A stretch of DNA of 57,480 nt. It comes from Streptomyces sp. PR69 (GTDB lineage Bacteria > Actinomycetota > Actinomycetes > Streptomycetales > Streptomycetaceae). The position numbers and the translations under genes are program-made. The stretch lies in assembly GCF_026420845.1 (NCBI RefSeq), contig NZ_JAOWCB010000034.1, positions 1 through 57,480 on the forward strand, written 5' to 3'. Shown here piece after piece: positions 42,332-50,668 of this stretch. Under the pieces are notes generated by a model. The model saw only the letters and a list, made by a program, of their open reading frames with translations. It made no database searches and had not been told where the DNA came from. Within the stretch, counting starts at the first letter, position 1. Every line of letters begins with the position of its first letter.

Positions 42332-43167
42332 CGGAAGGTCATCAGACACAGCGCCAATCCTCCGATGCACCAGGCCCCCAGCACCAAGGCGACCCGTCCG
42401 TACTCCCAGCCGCCCGCCTGCTCCAGCACCATGGCCGACTCGGGAAGGAACACCCCGCGCAGCCCCTGGGCCAGCCACTTCAGCGGGAACAGCGCTCCGA
42501 TGTTCAGCATCCACGAGGGGATGGTGTCGATCGAGATATAGACGCCGGAGATGAACTGGAGCACCAGAAAGGGCAAGACCACCACGGAGCTCGCGCTCTG
42601 CCCCGATTTCGGCACGCTGCTGATGGCGATGCCGAGCAGCGCGCAGCCGGTCAGTCCGAGCAGGAGAATCCAGCCGAACCGCAGCCAGGCGCTTGGCTCC
42701 GTCGGCAGGTCGACGCCGTAGAAGACCGCGCCCACGGTCAGCAGCGCGGCGGTCTCCAGCAGCCCGGTGACCAGGACCAGCCACACCTTGCCCAGGAAGT
42801 AGGCCGCGGGCGGCATCGGAGTGCCGCGCAGCCGCCGCAGCTGCTTCTCGTCCCGCTCGATGGCGATGGAGATGCCCAGCGACTGGAAGCTCGTCGCCAT
42901 GATGCCCGCCGCGATCATCGCCGGCACATAGAGCTGCGACGCGGTGATGCCCGCGCCCTCCACATCGTCGCTGAAGATCGACGCGAAGAGGAAGAGCAGG
43001 ACGATCGGGAAGGCGAAGGTGAACACGGCCTGATCCCGCTGGCGGAAGAACTGCTTCACCTCCAGCGCTCCCCGTGCCAGCCCGAGCCGCCAGGCGCCCG
43101 GCGGGGTGCCGGGGGCGGTGTGGTGTGCCGCGCCGCGCTCGCCGGCCGCGGTGGTCGCCGTGCTCAT
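42307..43167 (-). CDS. ABC-2 type transporter permease
   Basis: This 286-residue protein has six transmembrane helices: AVFTFAFPIVLLFLFASIF at the start, MIAAGIMATSFQSLGISIA, VWLVLVTGLLETAALLTVGAVFYG, ILLLGLTGCALLGIAIS, VVVLPFLVLQFISGVYIS and VALVLGAWCIGGLALCLM at the end. It carries an EREEKQLRRLRGTPMP-like loop (IERDEKQLRRLRGTPMPP), typical of drug or lipid exporters of the ABC-2 class. It pairs with the ATPase gene upstream (4-bp overlap). Confidence 0.9.
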   Translation of the reverse strand: MSTATTAAGERGAAHHTAPGTPPGAWRLGLARGALEVKQFFRQRDQAVFTFAFPIVLLFLFASIFSDDVEGAGITASQLYVPAMIAAGIMATSFQSLGISIAIERDEKQLRRLRGTPMPPAAYFLGKVWLVLVTGLLETAALLTVGAVFYGVDLPTEPSAWLRFGWILLLGLTGCALLGIAISSVPKSGQSASSVVVLPFLVLQFISGVYISIDTIPSWMLNIGALFPLKWLAQGLRGVFLPESAMVLEQAGGWEYGRVALVLGAWCIGGLALCLMTFRWKSRRDG

Positions 43168-44060
43168 CGCGCCTCGCCTTCCGCCGCCATTGCTGTCGCC
43201 GTTGCCGCCGCGGACTGCCGCTGTCCGATCAGGCCCAGATAGACGTCCTCCAGGGAGGGCCTGCTGATGGTCAGATCCGGGATCTCGCCGTCGAAGCGCC
43301 GCATCAGCTCGGCGACCGTACGGGTCGGCGTGTCCGTCGTACGGGAACGGGCCGTGCCGTCCGGGTCAGTCCAGGCCACCGTCGCCTCAAGGCCATGCGC
43401 CTGACGCAGCTGCGCCGCGGTGCCCTCGGCGACCACCCGCCCGGCCGCGACAACCGCCAGCCGGTCGGCGAGCGCCTCGGCCTCCTCCAGATAGTGGGTG
43501 GTCAGGACGATGGTGGTGCCCTCGTCGGCCAGCAGCCGGATCAGCTCCCAGAACCGGCGGCGCGCCGCCGGGTCGAACCCGGTCGTCGGCTCGTCGAGGA
43601 GCAGCAGCTCCGGAGCGCCGATCACCCCCAGCGCCACATCCAGCCGCCGCCGCTGGCCGCCGGACAGTTCCTTGATCCGCTTGCGTGCCTTCTCCTGGAG
43701 GCCGACCAGCGAGATGACCTCGTCCGGATCGCGGGATATCGGGTAATAGCGGGCGAAATGGGTCACAGTTTCGCGTACCGTCAACTCGGCGGGGGCTGAT
43801 TCATCCTGCCAGACGATGCCGATCCGCGAGCGCCACCGGCGGCCTGAGGACGCCGGGTCCGCGCCCAGAACGCTCACCTCGCCCGCGTCCCGGGAACGGT
43901 GGCCCTGGAGGATCTCCACGGTCGTGCTCTTGCCCGCGCCGTTGGGGCCGAGGATGCCGAAGACCTCACCGTGGCGGATGGCCAGGTCCAGACCGTTCAC
44001 GGCGGTCACATCGCCGTATCGCTTGCGCAGGCCGCGTACGTTCACCGCAAGTTCTGTCAT
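43164..44060 (-). CDS. ABC transporter ATP-binding protein
   Basis: This 298-residue ATPase has Walker A GPNGAGKSTTVEIL, a Q-loop in GIVWQDESAPAELTVRET, signature ELSGGQRRRLDVALG, Walker B ELLLLDEPTTGFD and the H-loop TTHYLEEAEALADR. The C-terminal 70 residues resemble the regulatory domain of drug-export ATPases. It is the first gene of the operon ATPase-permease-kinase-regulator, a layout often used for self-regulated export of antibiotics or membrane-stress agents. Confidence 0.93.
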   Translation of the reverse strand: MTELAVNVRGLRKRYGDVTAVNGLDLAIRHGEVFGILGPNGAGKSTTVEILQGHRSRDAGEVSVLGADPASSGRRWRSRIGIVWQDESAPAELTVRETVTHFARYYPISRDPDEVISLVGLQEKARKRIKELSGGQRRRLDVALGVIGAPELLLLDEPTTGFDPAARRRFWELIRLLADEGTTIVLTTHYLEEAEALADRLAVVAAGRVVAEGTAAQLRQAHGLEATVAWTDPDGTARSRTTDTPTRTVAELMRRFDGEIPDLTISRPSLEDVYLGLIGQRQSAAATATAMAAEGEAR

Positions 44061-44200
44061 GGACCCCAGCTTTCCGGCAGCACGCGGGCGCCGGGGACGA
44101 CCAACCAGCCATCCTTATGTCAACCGAACGGTGGATGCTTGGGTGGGTACGGCACAATGTCCGTGCCCAGCAGCTACTGAGCGATGGAACGGATTGACGG

Positions 44201-44836
44201 ATGGCGACTGCAGCGGTTGACGACGTGTCCTCCGACCGGAAGACGGACGGGGACAAGGGGCTGATCGGCGGCGGTCGCGCGTTCGCCTGGATGCTGATCG
44301 TCACGGGTGCGGCGGGGCTGCTGGCCGCCTGGGTGATCACGATCGACAAGTTCAAGCTGCTGGAGGATCCGGATTTCACGCCGGGGTGCAGTCTGAATCC
44401 GATTGTGTCCTGCGGAAACATCATGGAGAGCGAGCAGGCGTCGGCGTTCGGGTTCCCCAATCCGATGCTGGGGCTGGCCTCGTACGCGGCGGTGATCGCG
44501 ATCGGGGCGGGGCTGCTCGCGGGGGCGCGGTACCGGCGCTGGTTCTGGCTGGGGCTGAATGCCGGGACGCTGTTCGGGGTGGGGTTCTGCACATGGCTGC
44601 AGTACCAGTCGCTGTATGTGATCGGTTCGCTGTGCCTGTGGTGCTGCCTGGCGTGGGTCGCGACGATCGTGATGTTCTGCTATGTGACGCTGCACAACAT
44701 CCGGCACCGGATCATCAAGGTGCCTGAGGGGCTGCGGCGGGGCCTGCTGGAGTTCCACTGGGTGCCGCCGGTGCTGTGGATCGGGATCATCGGCATGCTG
44801 ATCCTGACCCGCTGGTGGGACTTCTGGACCAGCTGA
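44201..44836 (+). CDS. VKOR-family integral membrane oxidoreductase
   Basis: This 211-residue protein has about five transmembrane helices. It has the vitamin K epoxide reductase active-site CLWC (Cys145, Cys148) in the fourth helix and a loop cysteine pair, Cys63 and Cys71, in CSLNPIVSCGNIMESEQA. In bacteria such proteins reoxidise a DsbA-like partner using quinone, so disulfides form outside the cell. No secreted DsbA is encoded next to it; the DsbA-like protein at 4324-4845 lacks a signal peptide. Transcribed divergently from the ABC operon. Confidence 0.92.
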   Translation: MATAAVDDVSSDRKTDGDKGLIGGGRAFAWMLIVTGAAGLLAAWVITIDKFKLLEDPDFTPGCSLNPIVSCGNIMESEQASAFGFPNPMLGLASYAAVIAIGAGLLAGARYRRWFWLGLNAGTLFGVGFCTWLQYQSLYVIGSLCLWCCLAWVATIVMFCYVTLHNIRHRIIKVPEGLRRGLLEFHWVPPVLWIGIIGMLILTRWWDFWTS

Positions 44837-44895
44837 ACCGCGGGACCAGCTCAACCACGGGGCCAGCTGGACCGCCCCGGACCGGCTGAACCGCG
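44826..44895 (+). repeat. Four imperfect 17-bp tandem units
   Basis: Units of the form GGACCAGCTGAACCGCG start at 44826, 44843, 44861 and 44879 with a few substitutions each. The first unit overlaps the last codons of the VKOR gene; the rest fill most of the spacer before rarA. Confidence 0.75.
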
Positions 44896-44940
44896 GGCGG
44901 CTTGACGGCATTGTCAGTGCCCTGACCTAGGCTTCATCGC

Positions 44941-46296
44941 GTGGAGCCCGATCTGTTCACCGCAGCAGCCGAGGAGCGCCGGGAGAAGGACCCGTCCGGC
45001 AGCCCCCTGGCGGTCCGCATGCGCCCGCGCACCCTCGACGAAGTCGTCGGCCAGCAGCATCTGCTGAAGCCCGGCTCGCCGCTGCGCCGCCTCGTCGGCG
45101 AGGCCGGCGGCGGGCCCGCCGGGGCGTCGTCCGTGATCCTGTGGGGGCCTCCCGGCATCGGCAAGACGACTCTCGCCTATGTCGTCTCCCAGGCGACCGA
45201 CAAGCGCTTCGTCGAGCTGTCCGCGATCACCGCGGGCGTCAAGGAGGTGCGGGCCGTCATCGACGGCGCGCGCCGCGCCGCCGGAGGCTTCGGCAAGGAG
45301 ACCGTCCTCTTCCTCGACGAGATCCACCGCTTCAGCAAGGCCCAGCAGGACTCACTGCTGCCCGCGGTGGAGAACCGCTGGGTGACGCTGATCGCCGCCA
45401 CCACCGAGAATCCGTACTTCTCGGTGATCTCACCGCTGCTGTCCCGCTCGCTGCTGCTGACCCTGGAGCCGCTGACCGACGACGATCTGCGCGGGCTGCT
45501 GCGCCGGGCCCTGACCGAGGAGCGCGGACTCGGCGGGGCGCTGGAGCTGTCCTCGGAGGCCGAGGCCCATCTGCTGCGGATCGCGGGCGGCGACGCACGC
45601 CGCGCGCTGACCGCCCTGGAGGCCGCAGCCGGGGCCGCGCTCGACAAGGGCGAGCAGGAGGTGTCCCTCGCCACCGTCGAGGAGACCGTCGACCGGGCCG
45701 CGGTGACCTACGACCGGGACGGCGACCAGCACTATGACGTGGCAAGCGCCCTGATCAAGTCCATCCGCGGCTCGGACGTGGACGCGGCGCTGCACTATCT
45801 GGCCCGGATGATCGAGGCGGGGGAGGACCCGCGGTTCATCGCCCGGCGGCTGATGATCTCCGCCAGCGAGGACATCGGCCTGGCCGACCCGACCGCGCTG
45901 CCCACCGCGGTGGCCGCCGCGCAGGCCGTGGCGATGATCGGCTTCCCCGAGGCGGCCCTCACCCTCAGCCACGCCACCATCGCCCTGGCGCTGGCCCCCA
46001 AGTCGAACGCGGCGACGACCGCGATAGCCGCGGCCCGGCAGGACGTGCGCAACGGGCTGGCGGGTCCCGTCCCGGCCCATCTGCGCGACGGCCACTACAA
46101 GGGCGCGGCCGAGCTCGGCCACGCCCAGGGCTATGTCTATCCGCACGATGTCCCCGGCGGCATCGCGGCCCAGCAGTACGCGCCGGACGCGGTGCAGGGG
46201 CGGCGCTACTACGAGCCCACGCGGTATGGCGCGGAGGCGCGGTACGCGGACGTGGTGGACCGGGTCCGCGCCCGCCTCCGCGACGACCCCCGCTGA
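44941..46296 (+). CDS. rarA: Replication-associated recombination protein A (RarA/MgsA)
   Basis: This 451-residue AAA+ ATPase of the clamp-loader clade acts at stalled replication forks. It shows LAVRMRPRTLDEVVGQQHLL, Walker A ILWGPPGIGKTTLAYV, Walker B VLFLDEIHRFSKAQQDSLL, sensor 1 IAATTENPYFSV, and a C-terminal tetramerisation region with SAREDIGL-like (SASEDIGLADPTALP). The start is GTG at 44941. Alone on its transcript, followed by hairpins. Confidence 0.95.
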   Translation: MEPDLFTAAAEERREKDPSGSPLAVRMRPRTLDEVVGQQHLLKPGSPLRRLVGEAGGGPAGASSVILWGPPGIGKTTLAYVVSQATDKRFVELSAITAGVKEVRAVIDGARRAAGGFGKETVLFLDEIHRFSKAQQDSLLPAVENRWVTLIAATTENPYFSVISPLLSRSLLLTLEPLTDDDLRGLLRRALTEERGLGGALELSSEAEAHLLRIAGGDARRALTALEAAAGAALDKGEQEVSLATVEETVDRAAVTYDRDGDQHYDVASALIKSIRGSDVDAALHYLARMIEAGEDPRFIARRLMISASEDIGLADPTALPTAVAAAQAVAMIGFPEAALTLSHATIALALAPKSNAATTAIAAARQDVRNGLAGPVPAHLRDGHYKGAAELGHAQGYVYPHDVPGGIAAQQYAPDAVQGRRYYEPTRYGAEARYADVVDRVRARLRDDPR

Positions 46297-46699
46297 AGCC
46301 TCTGCCTCTCCGGGGGCTCCGCCCCCGGACCCCCGGCGCCTCAATCTCCCCCAGCTGCCTCCCCCAGACTCCGTCCGGGGGTACCCCCACGGGGCTTGAA
46401 TGTGCGGCCTCTTGCGCCTCAAACGCCGGCGGGGCTGGTTTCTGGTCCTTGTGCCTTAGGTGTCGACGGGGCTGGGTGTGGGCGCTCAAGGGGCGGCGGA
46501 GCTGGGGTGCGGGCCCCAAGGGGTTGGCGAGCGGGGTTTCCGGTTCCCGCGCCCTCAAGCCCCGGTGGGGCCGGATGTGCGCGCCCAAGCGCTGGGGGCG
46601 CGGGGCGGCAGCCCCGTAGCCCTCGCCCGAAGGGGGCTGGGGGCGGAGCCCCCGGTTTCGGGAAGGGGCGGGGGAGGGGAAACAACCCGCCCCGCCCCT
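46297..46699. other. Spacer with repeated hairpin and CAAACGCCGG modules
   Basis: No gene is visible. The region holds a hairpin behind rarA (46309-46329), the module CTCAAACGCCGGCGGGGCTGG (46418-46438), and several degenerate copies of CTCAAG...CGG.GGGGC..G (near 46480, 46550 and 46590). It also has a GGGGGC-GGA-GCCCCC hairpin (46639-46653) and the terminator of the DUF2470 gene. It reads like a pile-up of the same short intergenic element. Confidence 0.6.
46309..46329 (+). terminator. Terminator of rarA
   Basis: A 9-bp stem TCCGGGGGC / GCCCCCGGA with loop TCC begins 12 nt after the rarA stop. Confidence 0.7.
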
Positions 46700-46701
46700 T
46701 C
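46662..46701 (-). terminator. Terminator of the DUF2470 gene
   Basis: A 12-bp stem (46662-46673 with 46690-46701) and a 16-nt loop overlap the stop codon of the minus-strand gene by two bases. Confidence 0.6.
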
Positions 46702-47524
46702 AGGCCGCCGCCGCCTCGAACAACGCATGCATCGCACGCCGCAGCCCGCTGACATCCCGTACCGGCTCGGGAAAGTCGAAGCGCGCATCGAAACAGCGTT
46801 CCCCCGTGATCCGCACCCGCAGACCGAACCGGTCCAGCGCCAGCGGCACCGCCCGCTGGGACGGGTCGCCGGGCGTTTCCGCGCGCTCGCCCAGCAGCCC
46901 GCAGAGCGACTGCACCTGGTCGCTGTGCGCGGCGTGCAGATGCTGCAGCAGCTCCGCCTCGTGTGCCACGAGCGGGTCGACGGACGCCCGGGCGAACTCC
47001 TCGGGCTCGATCTGCTGCGCGCCCCACAGATCGTCCACCGACGCCTCGCCGACCTCCAGACGGAGCATCATCAGACCCGGCTCGGCCACTCCGGGGGCCG
47101 TGGTGAGCCAGCCGGAGACCCACGCGCGCCCGCGGATACGGTGGGGGACGGACACCGGCGCCACATCGGTGATCTCCAGCACAGCGGGCAGCTCGTCGTC
47201 CTGGGCGTGGGTGGCGGCCCGCACGGCGGGGGAGTCCGCCGGATACAGCAGGAAAACCTCGCCCTCCGGGCCCGTCGCACGGGCGTGCGGCATCAGCAGC
47301 TCGGGAGGCACCCCCTCCAGCCCGGGGATGAGGAGCACCGCGGAGCATGTACTCTGTACGAGAGTTCGTGTGCGCTCGGCTGCTGACGGCATCCGGGCGG
47401 TTTCAAGCCCGCTGGGACGCGGCTGACCACGATCTGATCGGACCTCCGTCATGATGTCGATGCTCTGGGCGTCGGCACTGTCTGCGTTGTCTGTGATGGG
47501 CGTGGTGTTCCCAGGGCGAGACAT
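46700..47524 (-). CDS. HugZ-like DUF2470 protein, probably iron-regulated
   Basis: This is a 274-residue protein. Residues of about 48-190 look like a PNPOx-type split barrel (AERTRTLVQSTCSAVLLIPG, then beta strands LPAVLEITDVAPVSV and GRAWVSGWL). The C-terminal DUF2470 domain (about 195-274) carries PLVAHEAELLQHLHAAHSDQVQSLCGLL and DFPEPVRDVSGLRRAMHALF. Proteins combining these domains (HugZ type) bind or degrade heme. A near-perfect iron box lies just upstream, supporting a part in iron or heme metabolism. ATG at 47524 follows AAAGGAG. Heme use is inferred, not shown. Confidence 0.8.
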   Translation of the reverse strand: MSRPGNTTPITDNADSADAQSIDIMTEVRSDRGQPRPSGLETARMPSAAERTRTLVQSTCSAVLLIPGLEGVPPELLMPHARATGPEGEVFLLYPADSPAVRAATHAQDDELPAVLEITDVAPVSVPHRIRGRAWVSGWLTTAPGVAEPGLMMLRLEVGEASVDDLWGAQQIEPEEFARASVDPLVAHEAELLQHLHAAHSDQVQSLCGLLGERAETPGDPSQRAVPLALDRFGLRVRITGERCFDARFDFPEPVRDVSGLRRAMHALFEAAAA

Positions 47525-47538
47525 GCGATCTCCTTTAC

Positions 47539-47557
47539 TAAGGTGAGCCTAACCTAA
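47539..47557. promoter_or_regulatory. Iron box (IdeR/DmdR1 operator)
   Basis: TAAGGTGAGCCTAACCTAA matches the 19-bp consensus TTAGGTTAGGCTAACCTAA at 16 positions, including the whole right half. It lies 15 bp upstream of the DUF2470 start codon and 23 bp upstream of the rpsD start codon. Iron-loaded DmdR1 binding here should shut off the DUF2470 gene; any effect on rpsD depends on where its promoter lies. Confidence 0.85.
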
Positions 47558-47580
47558 CCTATATCGGAGGTCTGGAGAAC

Positions 47581-48195
47581 GTGCCTAACCAGTCGCGTCC
47601 CAAGGTCAAGAAGTCTCGTGCGCTCGGCATCGCTCTGACGCCGAAGGCCGTCAAGTACTTCGAGGCCCGCCCCTACCCGCCGGGCGAGCACGGCCGCGGT
47701 CGCAAGCAGAACTCGGACTACAAGGTGCGTCTGCTTGAGAAGCAGCGTCTGCGCGCCCAGTACGACATCAGCGAGCGCCAGATGGCGCGCGCCTACGACC
47801 GCGCCCGCAAGGCCGAGGGCAAGACCGGTGACGCCCTGGTCATCGAGCTTGAGCGCCGCCTCGACGCCCTGGTCCTGCGTTCGGGCATCGCCCGCACCAT
47901 CTACCAGGCCCGTCAGATGGTCGTCCACGGCCACATCGAGGTCAACGGCACCAAGGTCGACAAGCCGTCCTTCCGTGTCCGTCCCGACGACGTCGTGATG
48001 GTCCGCGAGCGCAGCCGTGCCAAGCACCCCTTCCAGGTCGCGCGTGAGGGCGGCTACGCCCCCGAGGGCGAGACCCCGCGCTACCTGCAGGTCAACCTGA
48101 AGGCCCTGGCCTTCCGGCTGGACCGCGACCCGCAGCGCAAGGAGATCCCGGTGATCTGCGACGAGCAGCTGGTCGTCGAGTACTACGCCCGCTGA
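47581..48195 (+). CDS. rpsD: 30S ribosomal protein S4
   Basis: This 204-residue S4 binds 16S rRNA and starts small-subunit assembly. The N-terminus PNQSRPKVKKSRALGIALTPKAVKYF lacks the four zinc cysteines of the C+ form, so this is a zinc-free type. The S4 RNA-binding domain is present (RLDALVLRSGIARTIYQARQMVVHGHIEVNG). The start is GTG at 47581 with GGAGG and GGAG sites upstream. The gene stands alone rather than in the alpha operon, as in other Streptomyces. Confidence 0.96.
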   Translation: MPNQSRPKVKKSRALGIALTPKAVKYFEARPYPPGEHGRGRKQNSDYKVRLLEKQRLRAQYDISERQMARAYDRARKAEGKTGDALVIELERRLDALVLRSGIARTIYQARQMVVHGHIEVNGTKVDKPSFRVRPDDVVMVRERSRAKHPFQVAREGGYAPEGETPRYLQVNLKALAFRLDRDPQRKEIPVICDEQLVVEYYAR

Positions 48196-48229
48196 TCGAA
48201 GGCCTCCGGGCCGTCAGAGCGAGCGCGCT

Positions 48230-50509
48230 TCAGCCCGCCGCCTCCCCGCCTTGTCCGGTCGGGGAGCCGGCGGGCTCTCGCGTTCCCGAGCTGGTGCCGG
48301 AGCTGGCGCCAGCGCCTGTGTCGGCGCCCGTGCCGGTTCCGGCGTCGGTGCCCGCGCCGACGCCCGTGCCTGTCCCTGTGGTCGTACGGCCGCAGGCGAT
48401 GCCCTCAGCGCCGCCGGGGGCCTCCACAGCCCTCCGCCGCGCCGGAGGCGACGCCAGCGCACGCCGTACGGCCGCCTCCGGCGTCAGCGCACGGCCCTCG
48501 CGTTCACAGGCCGCATACCGCTCGGCGCCCAGCGCCTCCCCCGCCCGCCGGGCGCACAGCTCCCGCGGGGCCCCGAAGTGGCCCGACCCGAACAGCGGCA
48601 GCCCCACGGCCTCCCACATCGGGGCCGCGGCCCCCTGCAGCACGGCCGCTTCCGCCGGGTCGCCCTCGCTCGCCGTGACCAGAGCCAGCAGCTCGATCGC
48701 CAGCACCAGCCCCACTAGGTCGTTGAAGCGGTGATTGATGGCGATGCACTGCGACAGCAGAGTGCGCGCCCGCTCAAGGTCCCCGTCCGTCCACGCCGCA
48801 TACGCCAGTACGTACAGCGCATACGCACGGGTCCACACCTCCCCGCGGTCCTCGCAGATGCCGCGCACGTCCTCGCACAGCGCCGCCGCGTCCGCCAGCC
48901 GGTTCTGGAAGACCAGCGCCATCGCCAGCTCCACCTGGGCCATCAGCACATTGCTGTTCAGCTCGCCGGCCCGCCGATAGGCGCCGAGGGCCGACCGCAG
49001 CAGCCTCTCGGCGCGCGGCATGTCGTCCGACACCAGCGCCAGACAGCCCATCCGGTGTTCGGCATAGGCGGCGGCGACCGGATGGTCCGCCCGGGCGGCG
49101 CGCTCCCGGCACTCGTACAGCGCTCCCGCGGCCGCCGCGCTGTCGCCCTGCAGAATCGCCACATAGCCCAGCACCCACAGGGCCTTGAGCCGCGCCTCCT
49201 CATGGACCGGACGGCCGGGGCCGAGAGCGTCCGGGGCCGCCGCCAGGGCCCTGTCCAGCCAGTGCCTGCCCTCCGCCAGCCGGCCGCATCCCACCCAGCA
49301 GAACCACAGCGTCCCGGCCAGATGCTGTCCCAGGTGCGCCTCGTCATCGGTGTCCAGGCACAGTTCGAGCGCCGCCCGCAGATTCGGCAACGCGCTCTGC
49401 ACACACGCGGCCACCTCGCCCTGACGCGGACTGAACCAGTCCAGTTCGCACCAGGTGGCGAGCCCCACGTACCAGTCCCGGTGGCGTCGGCGCAGCCGCT
49501 CGGCGTCCCCCAGCGCCGCCAGCCATGCGGCCCCGTAGACACGCACCGTGTCCAGCATCCGGTAGCGCACGCCCGCCGGGGTCTCCTCGCGGCAGACCAC
49601 CGACTGGGCGATCAGCTCACCCAGCACATCCAGCACGGACTCCACGGGAAGATCGGGCCCGGTGCAGATGTACTCCACCGCCTCCAGGTCGAACTCACCC
49701 GCGAACACCGAAAGCCGCGCCCACAGCAGCCGCTCCTGCGGACTGCACAGCTCATGGCTCCAGCCCACCGCGGCGCGCAGCGTCTGATGGCGCGGCAGGG
49801 CGCCGCCGGCCCCGCAGGTCAGCAGTCGGAAGCGGTCGTCAAGGCGCTGCACCAGCTGGGTCAGGGACAGCACCGGCAGCCGGGCCGCCGCGAGTTCCAG
49901 CGCCAGCGGAATCCCGTCGAGCCGCCGGCACAGCTCCCGCACCAGATCGCAGTCGTCTCCCCCGGGGCCAAAGCCCGGCAGCACACGGGCCGCGCGGTCA
50001 GTGAAGAGCGCCGCGGCATCCGCCTCGGGCAGCGGCGTCAGCGGGAACACCTGCTCGCCCGCCAGCCGCAGCGGTCGGCGGCCCGTCGCGAGCACCGTCA
50101 GCCCCGGCGAACCGCGCAGCAGCTCCCGCAGCACCTCCGCGCACTCCTGGGCGAGCTGCTCGACGCCGTCGACGACGAGCAGCAGCTCACGCCGGGCGAG
50201 TCGGCGGGCCAGGATCTCGTGCGGCGGCCTGCTGGTGTGGTCGGTGACGCCGAGCGCCTCGATCAGCGTGTGCGCCAGCAGCGTCGGATCGCGCAGCATC
50301 GACAGATCGGCGATCCACACCCCGTCGCCGTACCGATTCTGCAGAGCGGCCGCAGCCCGCTCGGCCAGTCGTGACTTGCCCACCCCGCCCGCTCCGACGA
50401 CCGTCACCAGTCGGCTGTGGGACAGCAGCCTGCCGAGCTCGGCCAGCTCGTCGGCCCGTCCGATGAATCGGTTCAGCTCGGCCGGTAGGTCACTGCGGGA
50501 GCGTCGCAT
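48230..50509 (-). CDS. NB-ARC/STAND ATPase with TPR-like helices and Thr/Gly-rich tail
   Basis: This is a 759-residue protein. Residues 1-40 are a basic lead (PAELNRFIGRADELAELGRLL). The nucleotide-binding domain has Walker A TVVGAGGVGKSRLAERAA, Walker B ELLLVVDGVEQL and GIPLALELAAARLPVLSL. A winged-helix-like part and about 300 residues of TPR-like helices follow. Related regulators often end in a LuxR helix-turn-helix. Here the helical part ends at GRALTPEAAVRRAL and a low-complexity tail of about 60 residues (GTGTGVGAGTDAG type) takes its place. It may act as a signalling STAND ATPase without binding DNA. Confidence 0.85.
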   Translation of the reverse strand: MRRSRSDLPAELNRFIGRADELAELGRLLSHSRLVTVVGAGGVGKSRLAERAAAALQNRYGDGVWIADLSMLRDPTLLAHTLIEALGVTDHTSRPPHEILARRLARRELLLVVDGVEQLAQECAEVLRELLRGSPGLTVLATGRRPLRLAGEQVFPLTPLPEADAAALFTDRAARVLPGFGPGGDDCDLVRELCRRLDGIPLALELAAARLPVLSLTQLVQRLDDRFRLLTCGAGGALPRHQTLRAAVGWSHELCSPQERLLWARLSVFAGEFDLEAVEYICTGPDLPVESVLDVLGELIAQSVVCREETPAGVRYRMLDTVRVYGAAWLAALGDAERLRRRHRDWYVGLATWCELDWFSPRQGEVAACVQSALPNLRAALELCLDTDDEAHLGQHLAGTLWFCWVGCGRLAEGRHWLDRALAAAPDALGPGRPVHEEARLKALWVLGYVAILQGDSAAAAGALYECRERAARADHPVAAAYAEHRMGCLALVSDDMPRAERLLRSALGAYRRAGELNSNVLMAQVELAMALVFQNRLADAAALCEDVRGICEDRGEVWTRAYALYVLAYAAWTDGDLERARTLLSQCIAINHRFNDLVGLVLAIELLALVTASEGDPAEAAVLQGAAAPMWEAVGLPLFGSGHFGAPRELCARRAGEALGAERYAACEREGRALTPEAAVRRALASPPARRRAVEAPGGAEGIACGRTTTGTGTGVGAGTDAGTGTGADTGAGASSGTSSGTREPAGSPTGQGGEAAG

Positions 50510-50668
50510 GAGACACGGAGCGTACCGGCGTGTATGCGCTGCGTACAGTCCGCTTGCATAACCCCCTTCCCCGGCAGGGCAAATGCGGTATGGGGTGCGA
50601 CCTGAGGCGCGATAAGGTCGGAGGGCGACGCCAGAAACAACACCAGAAACACAGAAAGCGGTGGAGAC

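Noticed and set aside
48230..50509. Classification as a SARP/AfsR-type regulator
   Set aside because: There is no N-terminal winged-helix plus BTAD part; only the ATPase and helical repeats are present.
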